Part shown: positions 35,009 to 46,935 of the stretch, piece after piece
Numbering within the stretch: the stretch's first letter is position 1
Layout of the letters: every line of letters begins with the position of its first letter
Assembly: GCA_019925105.1 (NCBI GenBank)
Contig: JAHGAU010000008.1
Location: 1,488,001-1,552,000, forward strand
Source: Niebla homalea
Taxonomy: Eukaryota; Ascomycota; Lecanoromycetes; Lecanorales; Ramalinaceae
Reading direction: 5' to 3'
Length of the DNA: 64,000 nt
The notes under the pieces: model-generated
Database searches by the model: none
Told to the model about the DNA's origin: nothing
The model's input: only the letters and a program-made list of their open reading frames with translations
Program-made: the position numbers and the translations under genes

Positions 35009-36139
35009 TCATCCAAAGCGGGCTTTTGCTAGGGCGATCAGCCCACTCATTGTACTCGCCTCTTTCTCTTTGTATGCCCTCACTCTTTCCTCTCGTTCCT
35101 CGGCCCTTGCTCTCATAATCTCTTCCTTCCTCAGCTCCCTCTCATTCTTCTTTCTCTCCATATCTTTTTGCCTCCTTTTGAGACCATCAATTCCCTCATC
35201 CTCGCCACCAAGCAGATCCCGGTCCGCCACATCTTCTACGCCACCAGCTTCGGTCTTGCCCGTGGCGAAGGCCCGATTGGAGTCTGCCTTCTCCCGTTTT
35301 TTCTCGAGCAACCTGTCTTTCGTGCCGGCTTCCGCTCGTGGAGCGAGCTCGTCAAGGCGTTCCTTCTGCTGTTTACGGTCCCGGCGTCGGTCGTACCGGA
35401 GATCATCCCGGCGATTTTCAGAAGCTTCTTGATCAAGCTCTATCATCAATCAGAACTGGAGACGATGTCGGTATCGAGTCAAGACTTGCCTCGCTGCAGA
35501 GCTAGATCTTGCGTATTGGGGACTGCTGGTCCCAATCTTGAGGCCCCATGGAAGGCGCCGGGTGCACTTTGTGGCAGCGCAGGGCCTACTTCATCCTCAT
35601 CACTTTCCTCAATTGTGTTGGATATCATAGAATGACCTCGAGGCGCAACTTGTCTTTCAAGCATACGCTCCTCGTCGTCGAACGAAGCCGCAGAGGCATT
35701 AGCCTTTGCCAAGGTCGCAGGGTCGTACCATCCTTCAGCCAATTCTCCCCGATTCCTCGCCAGACTTAGTCATTAGAGCTTCAAGTACTTTGCTTGGTTG
35801 AGCAGGCCCGAAGAATCCATACCATTTTCCCACGAAACTCTTCCAACGGCCCTTCACTTCCTTTTCTGGTAGCTCTTGTAGTACCTTATGCTTTTGGATA
35901 TCCAGGTAGAGTTCAAACATTGCCTCGTAGCTCTTGTAGTCCCTTCTACTGATAGGTTGAGCCTTCAAAGGTAGAGAATACCCTGTCGTATTCTGTGATC
36001 GTTCGACATTTCTCGGGAAAGGACGGCGCCCGCTATTGTCATTGGTGATAGGCGAGCGGGAACGCTTGCTGAACCTATGATGTTGACCAGACGGACTCCT
36101 TGAGCGTCGACGCTCCCCAAAACTTTCCTGAAGAGGCAT
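35009..36139 (-). CDS. charged RS-type nuclear protein, probably splicing-associated
   Basis: Exons 36139-35823, 35755-35490 and 35439-35009 give 337 aa. Intron 1 (67 nt) restores VGKWNRGELAEGWYDP, and intron 2 is a GC-AG intron (CGAG/GCAAGT) that restores LQRELDQEAS. The start is an Arg/Ser-rich segment (ERRRSRSPSG, SKRSRSPITN). A conserved-looking core follows: YKSYEAMFELYLDIQKHKVL and VKGRWKSFVGKW. The C-terminal half is a long charged coil (RRDRKQQKERLDELAPRAEAGTK-type, then EREERVRAYKEKEASTM). I recall similar proteins in other filamentous fungi described as arginine/serine-rich splicing-type proteins, but no catalytic domain is present and the role is inferred from composition. The start at 36139 is the first Met before the RS block; an upstream exon is possible. 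Confidence 0.7.
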
Positions 36140-36961
36140 CCTATGGAGGTTCAGTTTGGTCGTTTTGTTTTCGAGGAAAATGGTCCATTTCGAATAGAAA
36201 TCAGACATGCCATGCCAAGAAGTGCTTTTCAGCCCTACCGTGCTGATGTCTTGGCACTCGCTTTTGGGGTATGGAAATACGTACGAGGGCGATTGCAATG
36301 TTGGAGCAAGGTTAGATTATGCGTTCCAGTCTGAAGATTTTCAAACTCTCTTTAGATCTCATGCCTACATTCACATCGTCTCTACCTATGGCGTGGGTAC
36401 AAGGCAGTAGACCGATGTGTTTTGATATGTGTTGCAATTGGACCAAACCTCTTGTATCCTGACCGTATGATGAGGTTCAGGATCAGGGCTTTTCAATAAG
36501 CTAAATTGAATTGCTTCGATTGATTTGTTGTTAAAGTCTCTGGGATAAGGTTGAAATCCTAACGCCAGATACGGGGCTCCATCGAGGGGTTCTAAGGACA
36601 CAATATTGAAAAGAATTCAGACAGGAAGCACAGAAAGAATAGTTTGCCGCGCACATGATGACAAATGGTCTCGGTTTGCTGTATAGTTTTCAATGCTGCA
36701 TATTTGTCAAGGGGCTGCGAGGCCAACACAATAGTCCAAATTCCCGTACATCGCTGACGATACTATGGGTTGATCCATTCGGGCAATAAATGTGTCACCG
36801 CGCCGCCTCTAGATTAGAGCGACTATTGATCTCCTTTCGCTTCCACACTAGCAGTACAAAGACCAAATTGCTTACCATGGTAGGACCTCGTCCACTCTCG
36901 CAACATGGAACAAGCTCAGACGATCGTCAATGAAGTGCTCATAGGTGCTCATATGCAGGTT
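36140..36961. other. intergenic, no gene seen
   Basis: About 820 bases between two minus-strand genes. Short frames only. Confidence 0.5.
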
Positions 36962-38322
36962 CTAGATGGTCACTTCGTCCTTGAAATCTTCAAAGCCGTT
37001 GGGGAATCGAGCCAAGAAGTGGCGCATCTTTTCTTTTGATCTGGATGTCGTAAGCCTCATTCATCCCCATGAGCGATCAGGAGACTCGACACTCACGTTT
37101 CGATGAGTTTGAACCACTCGGGACAGATGGCAGCCACAACGATGTCAGTACGACTTTATCAGGTCAGTCTTTGCTTCCACGTGGTTGGCAGCCCCTGAAC
37201 ACTTACATCGCATACATATCATGACGGTCGTAAAAATCCTGCTGGGGCGCAGAAGCTCCGACTTCATTCTTGTACATGTCGATGAACTCCATCCCGAAAA
37301 CGTAGCGGGGATCTCCCATGTTTTGAAGGTCCACTACAACGTATGCTCATCAGTCAAATGCCCTGTGACCAAATTTGTTAGACAGTATGCTGACTTTCAT
37401 TGTGGCCGTAGAAGGCACATGAGTCGAACACTATAGGCTGCTTCGTATTCACATCAATCTGGACATTACCATCCCACAAATCGCCATGGCATAGGGAAGG
37501 TTTAATCTGTCTGCCACCTGTCTGCAGAGGCCGTAGGAACCGAGCAACGACCTTCTGTATGAATGCCTCTGTCAGATCAGCAAGTTCAGCATCTTCCCCA
37601 TAGACACTTTGCAAGAACAAAACGTCAGAACGAAATTGACGCGCAAAGTACTCTTCCCAGCTGTCCGTCCAATCATTGACCATCTTCGGAGGTCCGTTGT
37701 ATGTCGTCACCTGGAATCCAAATTTCCCATTTGGCGATACGGACGTCTCATGAAGCTTCTTCAAAATGGCGAGAAATTGTACGGCGGGTGGCGGACGATC
37801 GCGCAGGTCTCGGAAGCGTGTCATAAAGAACGTCTTAGACTTGTCATGGTCGAACATCCCCCACGCCATTGGGATAACAACGTTGTCGGGTACAATCGCT
37901 GCTAAGGCCTTTTGCGATTCATACTCCCCTTCGGCCATACCACTCCATTCACTTTGCTTAATGATCTAGAGAGTACCCATCAGTAGAGTCTGAATGTGGT
38001 CTCAGAAGCCGAAGAGATTGCCTTAAGGAAATGTTCCTTTTCTTCGCCATAAACTTCAACGTCTACTCGAAGCCCAGTGGACCACTAAAAGTCCTTAATC
38101 AGTGTCATCTCTCAACTCCTCTATTCTAGCATACCCACCCGGGTCTTGCCATGGGGAACGACGGACAGTACTTCACTCCCGAGCGGAAGGACTGTAAAAG
38201 GTGTTAGTGCCCAGCATCATTTATACCAGTATACTTGTGTCTCAAGTTGCTTTGTGGCAAAACATGAAGCAACCGTACAGCTTACCTGCCAATATTGCTG
38301 GATCGAGATTTTCAGAGCTCAT
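36962..38322 (-). CDS. fructosamine/ketosamine-3-kinase-family protein
   Basis: Kinases of this family phosphorylate sugar adducts on lysines so that they fall off, repairing glycated proteins; some members have other small-molecule substrates. Seven exons: 38322-38286, 38191-38139, 38084-38022, 37965-37395, 37333-37207, 37153-37097 and 37040-36962, giving 328 aa. The N-terminus is MSSENLDPAILAG, then VLPLGSEVLSVVPHGKTRW as in the nucleotide-binding lobe. Later come LAILKKLHETSVSPNGKFGF, SLCHGDLWDGN (catalytic HGDLxxGN) and IVFDSCAFYGHNE with the metal-binding Asp. Exon 5 gives MGDPRYVFGMEFIDMY and exon 6 YAIRTDIVVAAICPEWF. Intron 3 uses a GC donor (AAG/GCAATC). All junctions hold one frame, so the gene looks intact. 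It is head-to-head with the SesB-like gene; a link in function is not evident. Confidence 0.85.
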
Positions 38323-38665
38323 TTTACACGCACTACTTGCAGGTGAGTCTATGAAGAGCTCCTCGAGATACGTGCAGGAGAATGCACGCTGGCCCCCTCG
38401 GCCCCCACGGGCGAGAGAGAAAACAGGATCCCCTTGATCTGCAGATCGTCGCGCCTCGGAGCGTAAGCTTAGTCGATTCGCTCCGGCGTTACTGAGTATT
38501 TGAGGGCCACGCTAACTGTCGCACGGTTCGAGTCCTGCTAATAATAACATGCTCGCAATGTTAATGCCGGGCTTGCCGTCAATGTCTCTCACACCTTGCT
38601 TTCACGTTGCCGTCAATTCGCGAGAGACTGAGACATGCTAATTATATGTATATATCCAGTCGGCC
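38323..38665. other. divergent promoter region
   Basis: About 340 bases between the kinase and the NLR-like gene. It includes a GGTTCGAGTCC word near 38537 that looks like a tRNA T-loop, but no tRNA fold was found around it. Confidence 0.5.
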
Positions 38666-41600
38666 ATGTCGGTACGTGCTGTTGCCACACTAACAGCACA
38701 GTCGCTAACGAGCTCATTAATGGCAGGCCAACAACGAATCCTGTACCCCAAGCGTCACCCATGAAATACCCTTTCGTCACAGAGCATCCGCCGACAACAG
38801 CTCTGATACGAGTGGTACCTATGTAGAGCCTAGCTTGCGGCCGGGTCTTCCCTTCCTCAAGAAGCGATTCACCAGTTCGTGGGCCCGGAAAACTACCGAC
38901 GGCGATGACGAGAAGGCCGCCCGGGGTCCTTTGGGACTTCGGCTTCTTCATTCCTCCCCCGAGCCACTCATTGACATCATTTTCGTACATGGTCTGCGAG
39001 GAGGGTCAACAAAGACTTGGAGGAAGGGAGATGACCCTCGAAACTTCTGGCCGCAACTCTGGCTGCCACTGGAGCCTGAACTACACAATGCCAATATACA
39101 CAGCTTTGGTTACGATTCGGACTGGGCCAGTACGAAGTCCAGCATACTGAACGTCGACGATTTTGGACAATCACTTCTAGAAGAGATGCGCAATTCCCCG
39201 TCCCTGAGGGACAAGAAAAATGTAAGGCGAAAGGCGTCTATCAATACATGCATGACCTAAGGCCTTACAGGGACCCATACTCTTGATTGGACATTCCATG
39301 GGCGGACTGGTAATAAAAAAGGCAAGAGCTCTTAGCAAAAAGAAATGAGGGTCGGCCCTCGAAGCTAAATGACGGTAGGCTTTTGTCCTGGCCAACAGCA
39401 TTCCAGACTTCCAGGAACGCATTCGATGCATCTTCTTTTTGGCCACTCCTCACAGAGGGTCCGATTACGCCGCAATTTTGAACAATATCTTGACCATCTC
39501 AGGGATAATGTCCTCACGGCACTATATCACAGACATAACGACTGGTTCCACATCAGCTCAATTGATTAATGAAGACTTCAGGAAGCATGCTAGCGATTTG
39601 CCCATATTCTCATTCTACGAGACACTCCAAATGAAGCTTGGAATTTCGTCCAGCTTGATTGTAGAGAAGAGTTCAGCTATTCTCGGTAGGGCCCTCTGCT
39701 CATGCTGGCTTAAAATGAGGTTTCTCATGAACAATCTAATGGTCCCGCGATTGAAGGGCTCGGTTTCAGACGAGAGAGAAGTCAGTATCTCAATGCGAAT
39801 CATCGGGACATTTGCAAATTCGAAAGCTTCGATGATCAAAATTATCTGACTTTGAGGAACGCAATCATAAGTGCGACGCAGGACATCTTGAAAGATGGCA
39901 CGTTTATCTTATCATCCCAAAGTGAAGGTGACTGACGGCCTGCAGGCATTGAAACCGCTATGCAAGAGTCTCGAGGACGAATGAAGGTCTTGCAAGCATT
40001 CTTAGGTGTATCAGATCACCCAGAAGAACACTATCCCAGAGTTGAGGGTTCATGCCAGTGGATTGACTCTAGAGATGACTTTCAAGATTGGAGGGATCCA
40101 GCTGGAGAGCTCATTCGTGTTGAGGTGTCACCTGAGAAGAACCCATCCATTTTCTGGGTCGCTGCCAATCCTGGAACAGGTAAAACACACCTGGCGGCAC
40201 ATGTCGTTGATGAACTTGGCCAATTCCAGCTCGAATGTTCTCATTACTTCTTTCATATTGGGCACAAATCATCACGGTCTCTTGGCAATTTTCTAAGATC
40301 TATCGCATACCAGATGGCTATGTCAAACGCTTTCGTCCGTGAGAAACTTGTGAGACTCAATGAAGAAGGAGTGACTTTCGACCAAGATGACGCTGCCACC
40401 ATCTGGACAAAAGTCTTCAAACGGGGTATCTTCCAGGTAAGTGAATGCAATCGACATTATATCGTGTGCAGAGATGCTTACTCCATTAGGCCCAAGTAAG
40501 TACACCGCAATATTGGGTCATTGATGCGATCGATGAGTGTAGCAAGTATCAAGAACTCTTCGCTCTAATCAAGGGCGTGCAATTGAGCTTCCCGCTCAGA
40601 ATCTTCATGACCAGCCGGAAAATCCCTGACCTCCAAAGGATACATCGCTCTTTGGAAGCATCGGTATCGATGACATGCACTGAGGTACCGGCACAGGACA
40701 GCAATAGCGATATCGAATGCTACATTCAAGAGCGCGTGAAACATCTGGCAAACGACCTGGTGGGTAATAAAAAAGAAATAGCTGAGACAATATTACGAAG
40801 ATCTAATACCTGTTTCTTATGGGTGAGATTAGTTCTGGATGAATTGGAAAAGGTTTACACTACAGAAAGCATCACGCAGATACTTCAAAGCATACCTGAA
40901 GGAATGGTTCCCTATTACGAGAGGACCGTTGGAGCAATGGCTGAGAACACTCTTGAAAAACATGTAGCTAGCGCTGTCCTCGTCTGGACTGCGGCAAGCT
41001 CAAGAAATCTTTCTATATTGGAGCTTTCAAATGCTCTGAAGTTGGATATCAACACTGTTCTTCCCGGTGCCAAAAGTGCTGTAGAGGGACTCTGTGGTCA
41101 GCTGATCTTTGTCGACCATCAATCTGGTATGGTCAGTCTTGTGCATACCACAGTACGCGAGTTTCTCCTTTCCGAGTCTGCCGGCGAGTTCTACGTCGCC
41201 AGGCCAAGGGCACATGAGAGAATAGCTTTGACATGTTTGAAGTTGCTCTCGAGTGGCGAAATGAAACCTCCGCGAAGCCAAAGGATGCTATCTCAAGCTC
41301 GTAAGAGTCAGGAGCTTTCACCGTTGAACGATTACGCCATCACACAGTTTTCAGAGCATGTCTACTCTGCCTCAGCTGAGACTGACGAGGTATTGCTAGC
41401 GCTAGACCTCTTTCTCAAGACCAATATACTGTCGTGGATTGATAGGGTCGCTCAAAGGGGCGATTTGTACCCTTTAATCAGGGTATCGAAGAACCTCAAA
41501 AGTTATTTGGACCGAAGAGCCAAGTACATCTCCCCACTCAGTAGTCAAGTGCAAATTGTCGACAGTTGGTCTACAGACTTAAGCAGGATCGCAACCAAAT

Positions 41601-43720
41601 TCGGCTCCGCTCTCTTACAGAGTCCGTCATCCATCTATTTCGTCATCCCCCCCTTCTGCCCACTCGATTCCGCTATCTACAAGCAATTTGCAAAGCGACA
41701 GGGCTCTTCTGGATTATTGGTCGTAGGGCACAAAGAGAACGCGTGGGACGACTGTGTTGCATCCGTCAATTTTGGGGAAGACAGCATAGCTGCAGCTGTC
41801 TCATGTGGCGAGAACCTCATTGCTGTAGGCATGGAGTCCGGGGACATTAATTTATTCAACCGAAAAAGCTGTCAAAAAGAGGGCATGATTCATCAAAAAC
41901 ACCCTATTGATCTTATCCATTTCAGGGACAGATCTATCGCAGCGTGCACGACCAGATCGGTCATCCTCATGGACCGCGCGGGAAACACAAAATGGCAGAT
42001 TCGAATCAGGTTCCGCTGCATTCTCCTCACCTCAACTGCCAACGCTATCATTGCCGTGTCTCAACATGGTCACGTCCTAAGATGGAATATATCAACTGGT
42101 GCCAATCTCGGGGATCAGGCGTTTGCTTATGTTAGTCCTGATGATGATTGTGCAAACGAGCCAGCCGTCAAGGCCCCCGATGTTGCGTCTCTGTCCGCCG
42201 ATATGGAGACGCTCGCCTTGGCATATCGTGGAGGAACGGTTTGTATCTTTGAGGTTGAGACTGGTGAAGTCATTGCGTGGCCGCATGATAAATCCAATAG
42301 GCTTGCGTCGGTTCTACTATTCAACCCAAATCTTAACATAAGCCTCCTTCTCATCATCTATGCCGACCACGAACTCGCTCTTTACGAAACAGACACTGGA
42401 GCCCTGGTGAGCGCGCAAGAAACTTCAAGCAATGCCGGTATCCTATCGGCGTCTTGTTCGCCAGATGGAAGGACGCTTGCCACCGTCGACAAGCAAGGGG
42501 TCCTTCAAATCTGGGACTTTGAGACTTTGAGCCTTCTGTACCACGTCTTGTCTCCGGCGACATCTTTCCGAATCCTCAATTTTGTATCAGATGGATCGAG
42601 CGTGGTTGACATGATAGATTCTGGCATGCGCATCTGGAATCCAGCAACACTTATCCGTAAGAACATTGAGGAGGACCAAAGCATCAGCGACGACGCATTC
42701 GATCTTGCAGCTACGAAAGGTGAGTATGAGGCTCGCCGGGTGTCAAAGATTACAGCGCTCTGTGCCCATCCAATTTCGCCCGTCGTTTTTGCTGGGAAGC
42801 ACACTGGACAAGTTTTAGCTTTCGACACGAAGACGGGGATGCAGATTGCGGTGCTGTACACCCATCCCCATGGCGCTTTTGTTAGCCAACTAGCCGTCAG
42901 CCAGAATGGCATTATTGCTTCCAGTGACGTCAATTGTGTTGTACAGGTCTGGGACTTCAAGCCGGCTCCGTATCCGGCTCACTTATACACATATTCAGCA
43001 GCACAAATCAAGGGACGGGCCAAGCAGCTGTGCTTCAGCGCTAGTGGCGACTACCTCCTTCTGGCAACAACACAATCAGACCACGTGTACTCTATGAAAG
43101 ACGGGTCAAGCGTTGGATCATTAAGATTTGAACATGATGAGAGGAAGGTCTGGCGCTGGCTCTCAGTGCCCACTCCAACAAAGCAAACGGAGCAATTCGC
43201 TCTTATCCATGACCATAAATTGACACAATTTAGTGCCTCGGCTTTTCCGTCGAAGATCGATGACTTGAATGCTGACATACATTACGAAGTTGATGAGGCT
43301 GATGAAGAGACAGACATCATTTCAGCAATCATTCACCCTGGAACACAGACCCTACTCCTTGACGTAAGATACGCCTCAGGCTATGTCTCATCATCATCAG
43401 TATTTTTCTTCGATCTAAGCAGGATGACAATGCGGAGTAGTTTACTTCCAAAGTACTGCAAGCATCTGATCGGGGTAAGCGAGCGGACGCAAAGTTTCTT
43501 GTTCTTGCACCAGAACTCGTGGCTGTGCAGCATTGATCTAGCTAATCTTGCGCTGGATCGATACACACAGCACTTCTATGTGCCCGATGAATACATGTCT
43601 GTCAGACACGAGGTATTGCCTGTGCGGACCGCTGACGATAATGTCGTTTTCTGTTTGCATGGCGAGCTGGCCGTGGTGATCAACGGGCTTAATTTTAAAG
43701 TCGTGAAACACTTGGAGTAG
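38666..43720 (+). CDS. SesB-like STAND protein: alpha/beta hydrolase-NACHT-WD40
   Basis: An NLR-like fungal protein with a lipase-type effector, an NTPase switch and a WD40 sensor. Exons: 38666-38671, 38727-39221, 39271-39321, 39379-39685, 39757-39897, 39946-40436 and 40490-43720, about 1573 aa. The hydrolase (residues about 60-330) has PLIDIIFVHGLRGG with the oxyanion loop, LLIGHSMGGLVIKK with the nucleophile Ser, and ANHRDICKF with the likely His. The NACHT part has WVAANPGTGKTHLA (Walker A) and QYWVIDAIDECS (Walker B, exon 7), then IFMTSRKIPDLQ. From about residue 900 to the end are WD40 repeats (SCSPDGRTLATVDKQGVLQIWD is the clearest). Introns 3 and 5 appear to be GC-AG; intron 5 (48 nt, donor TG/GCACGT) is the least certain. 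I found no disabling mutation. In other ascomycetes SesB-type proteins act in allorecognition and cell death; that role is inferred here. Confidence 0.85.
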
Positions 43721-44407
43721 AAAATTTTGGACCGTCGAACGGACTGACGGCTCAACCACGGGCGCCGACAGAAGGGACGTCCCAGCCGAAAATCCGTCAT
43801 TCTGCCAGGGTAATCATTGAGTCGTACGGTCTCTGGTATTGCATTGCGGAGAAGCATCCAGCGCTAGCTGTAGTGCATCACTCTGTCATGGAATTGTGTG
43901 AACTGCATAGGGAAAAGTATCTGAGTCTGGGCAGGCGAACGGAGTTTGCAGAGATTGTACATGAGTGAGACAGACAGCGATGCCATACGCCGCTCGGACT
44001 GGGACGTAATGACTGATTTAGATCTGGATTGGAGATGAAGACACGGAAGGGAAACAGGAGGTTTCAACCGTTCCGCATTTCACCATCCAATTATGGTCCC
44101 TCACTATTCAGAGGGTCCAACAGCATTTCAATGTTTTGTACAGGCTTGGGAAAATCGAGTGTGCTTCCGCCATCATTCATACCCTAGGTGGTACTTGACC
44201 AGAAGATGCAGGGTGCTGGTGCTTAGGTCACAGCAAGAACAAGGATTTAAGAACCCGAACTCGCATTCGCAAGTCATGTTCCGACACTGTTGCCGCACTA
44301 GCCGGTACAAAGTACCTTCATCCTGCTGGCAACAATTGTAATTTATTTCGCTAGGCTGTAGTGTGTTCCTTATCCCGTAGCACAAGCTACTCATCGATAG
44401 AATTCTG
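43721..44407. other. intergenic, no gene seen
   Basis: About 690 bases between two plus-strand genes. Short frames only. Confidence 0.5.
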
Positions 44408-46216
44408 ATGATGCTGTCGATGGTAGACGATGAGCTGTACATGGCTAAAGAAAATCATGAAAACACCAATGAAGGAGACAAGGAGCCCCAGCATGGAGAG
44501 TGCCCCGCCCAGCCTCTGCCATTGCCACCATACTCCGTCTTCAAGCCCGCGCAAAAGGGATGGATCATCTTCATCGCCGCTTGTGCTGGGTGGTTTTCGA
44601 CCGCCAGCAGCTTCATCTATTTTCCCGCCATCCCATTCATGGCTCATGATATGGGCGTCTCGGTCCAGAAAATAAACCTTACCGTGACCTCATACATGGT
44701 GGCCTCGGGCATCTTTCCAGCTATCACCGGAAATGCCGCTGATAGGTATGGGCGTCGCCTCAGTCTACTGGCCTCCCTTGCCGTTTATACAATTGCGAAC
44801 ATTGGCATCGCAGTCCAGAGATCATTTACGGCGTTGTTGATGTTGAGGATGCTTCAAAGCGCTGCAATATCGGGTATGATTATGCTTGTCTCTGTGTGGG
44901 TCAGCCAGTAAAATAGAAGAACACAGGCGGCTTTTCAATCACTTATGGCGTCATTGGCGACTTGACAACCCCAGACGAGAGAGGCGGCTACTCTGGAAAT
45001 GCCTCATTATTGTATGTTCTTAACCCTGGCGGGACCGCACCTAGGAGAGCCTCGACTGACGGATGCACAAAGCCTCAATACGCCCCTCAGTGTGGCTCCT
45101 ATGATTAGCGGTTTGCTCCTCATCAAATGGACCTGGCCGTCCATATTCTGGTTTCTGTCCATAGCCTCCCCGCTCGTGTTTTTGATCATGCTGCTCTTTC
45201 TTCCTGAGACGTGTAGGCGTCTTGTTGGTAATGGGAGCCATCCCACTTCTTGCGCCAACACCCCCTTTATACCTATCCTGTGCCCGAAGCGAGATTCGCC
45301 ATTGACTATTCAGCAAGAGAAAAACAAGGAGATTCCCAACCCGCTGTCGGTTCTCGTACTACTGAGAGACCGTGCAACTTTAGCAGCTGTGTTATGCTAT
45401 GGCATCTATTATACGGTACACTCCTGCTTACAAGCATCCACATCTACCCTGTTCGTTACAACGTACCACTTATCAGGCTTGCTGGCGGGTCTGATCTACA
45501 TCCCCTTTGGCGTAGCTTGCTCGGTAGCTTCGATCGTAGCTGGTACTTTTACCCCTGCTTGAATCCCAAGTCCACCCTGGAAAGCAGTCCTCCAAAGCTG
45601 ATGTCCTTCGTAGGCAGAATCCTAGACCGAGATTATCGGGTGATTGCCAAAGCACATGGTCTTCCAATCAATCGAGTCAGAGGGGACGATCTCTCGACGT
45701 TTCCCATCGAGCACGCGCGGCTTCGGACGCATAAGTACTCGATCATTATATGCGCATCCTTGATCGCCACGTACGGGTGGATTTTGCGTGCTCGAGTGGT
45801 AAAAAAGCCCCCTTCCGGAATGATTGGAGCTCTGAACTCACAACACAGCACATAGCAGTACCTCTCGTTGTCCAATTCTTCATCGGATTCTTCAATCAGG
45901 TTCTATACACCGTGAGAATCCCATCTGTGTTCAGGAGTCTGGTGATTGACAAAGTCAGTCATTGAATACACTGCTTGTCGACTACTACCCGGATAAATCT
46001 GCTTCCGTGCAAGCTGTGAACAATCTTGTTAGATGCATGCTTGCTGCAGCAGGGCTGGCAGTCTTGGACGTCATGATTAGGAAGCTGGGTCCCGAATGGT
46101 GTTTCGTTATGTTTGCAGTTCTGCACAGCACTACATTCCCAATATTCTGGATCCTCGAAAGGCGAGGGCCTGCATGGCGGCAGAGGAATAGCTCGGGAGC
46201 TGAATACGCTCTGTGA
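44408..46216 (+). CDS. MFS transporter, DHA1 drug:H+ antiporter type
   Basis: Exons 44408-44873, 44927-45011, 45073-45542, 45614-45798, 45849-45911 and 45959-46216 give 508 aa. At first sight the frame is broken several times, but five GT-AG introns of about 47-71 nt each restore family motifs: SAAISGGFSITYGVIGDL, then GGYSGNASLF-LNTPLSVAPMISG, VASIVAGRILDRDYRV, RARVHIAVPLVVQFF and YTSLNTLLVDYYPDKSAS. The N-terminus is cytoplasmic and hydrophilic. Helix 1 begins at GWIIFIAACAGWFST. The motif-A loop between helices 2 and 3 is GNAADRYGRR. LPETCRR follows helix 6, and the RGDDLSTFPIEHAR block of the central loop is common in this subfamily. Members expel drugs or small metabolites at the plasma membrane; the substrate here is unknown. 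No biosynthetic cluster is visible beside it. Confidence 0.88.
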
Positions 46217-46935
46217 GACACAAAGCGCCTTGTTTGCGTGAAAAACCATTTGTGCAAGACATCGAGGAGATGTCGGGGACGGCCGCATTGATGTCTCCAA
46301 AAGCCAGCGTTGGAGGGATGTATGGGCTGGTTCGACTGTGAGGTCGATGGGAAGTGCGACGGAGCACTATTATGGAACACCAGTTATGGCTCATCTACGT
46401 TAGTACCAAAGCTCAATTAAGTGCGCTGCATAAGCACAGTCCTGCAGATATGTTCGGGGCGTTTGAAATGTTGCCAGATCAATTCAGGTCGAATGTAACC
46501 TGTGGATCAAATTTTACTGGACGATTATCGCCCCAGGAGTCTCTGGAAAATAGATAATCTGATAATGTATACAGTCTAGTTATTAGAGCTCCATTATCCT
46601 ACACTGTCAATACGAATCTGTACATTCCAAGGCTATCTTGCCGCTGCCTTGTGCACAAGGCTGTGGCTGTGCTTTGTTTCAGCTTTTCGAATGTGTTTTA
46701 GAAGCATCTAGTCTCAGGTCTCAGCCCTATCTACTCCAGGGCTTGATATGATTGGCTCATATAATATGACGCTAGCCCGTCAGGCCTGCTCCGGCTGCTT
46801 ATGTTCCCTTCGGGGACCACCATCATCCTCGTGTCTTCTCTATTTTCCGCTCTGCAGTCTGCACTACGAAATGTCCGAGTCATGATTCCAAACAATTCTT
46901 ACAGAGATACATCGAGGTAGGGGACAGTAATCAAG
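46217..46935. other. intergenic, no gene seen
   Basis: About 720 bases with short frames only. It should contain the promoter of the next gene. Confidence 0.5.

Noticed and set aside
38510..38560. GGTTCGAGTCC word resembling a tRNA T-loop
   Set aside because: The flanking bases do not form the 5-bp stem and no cloverleaf could be drawn.
44408..46216. MFS transporter as a pseudogene, because of several frame breaks
   Set aside because: Five normal GT-AG introns restore every break and every family motif, so the gene is intact.
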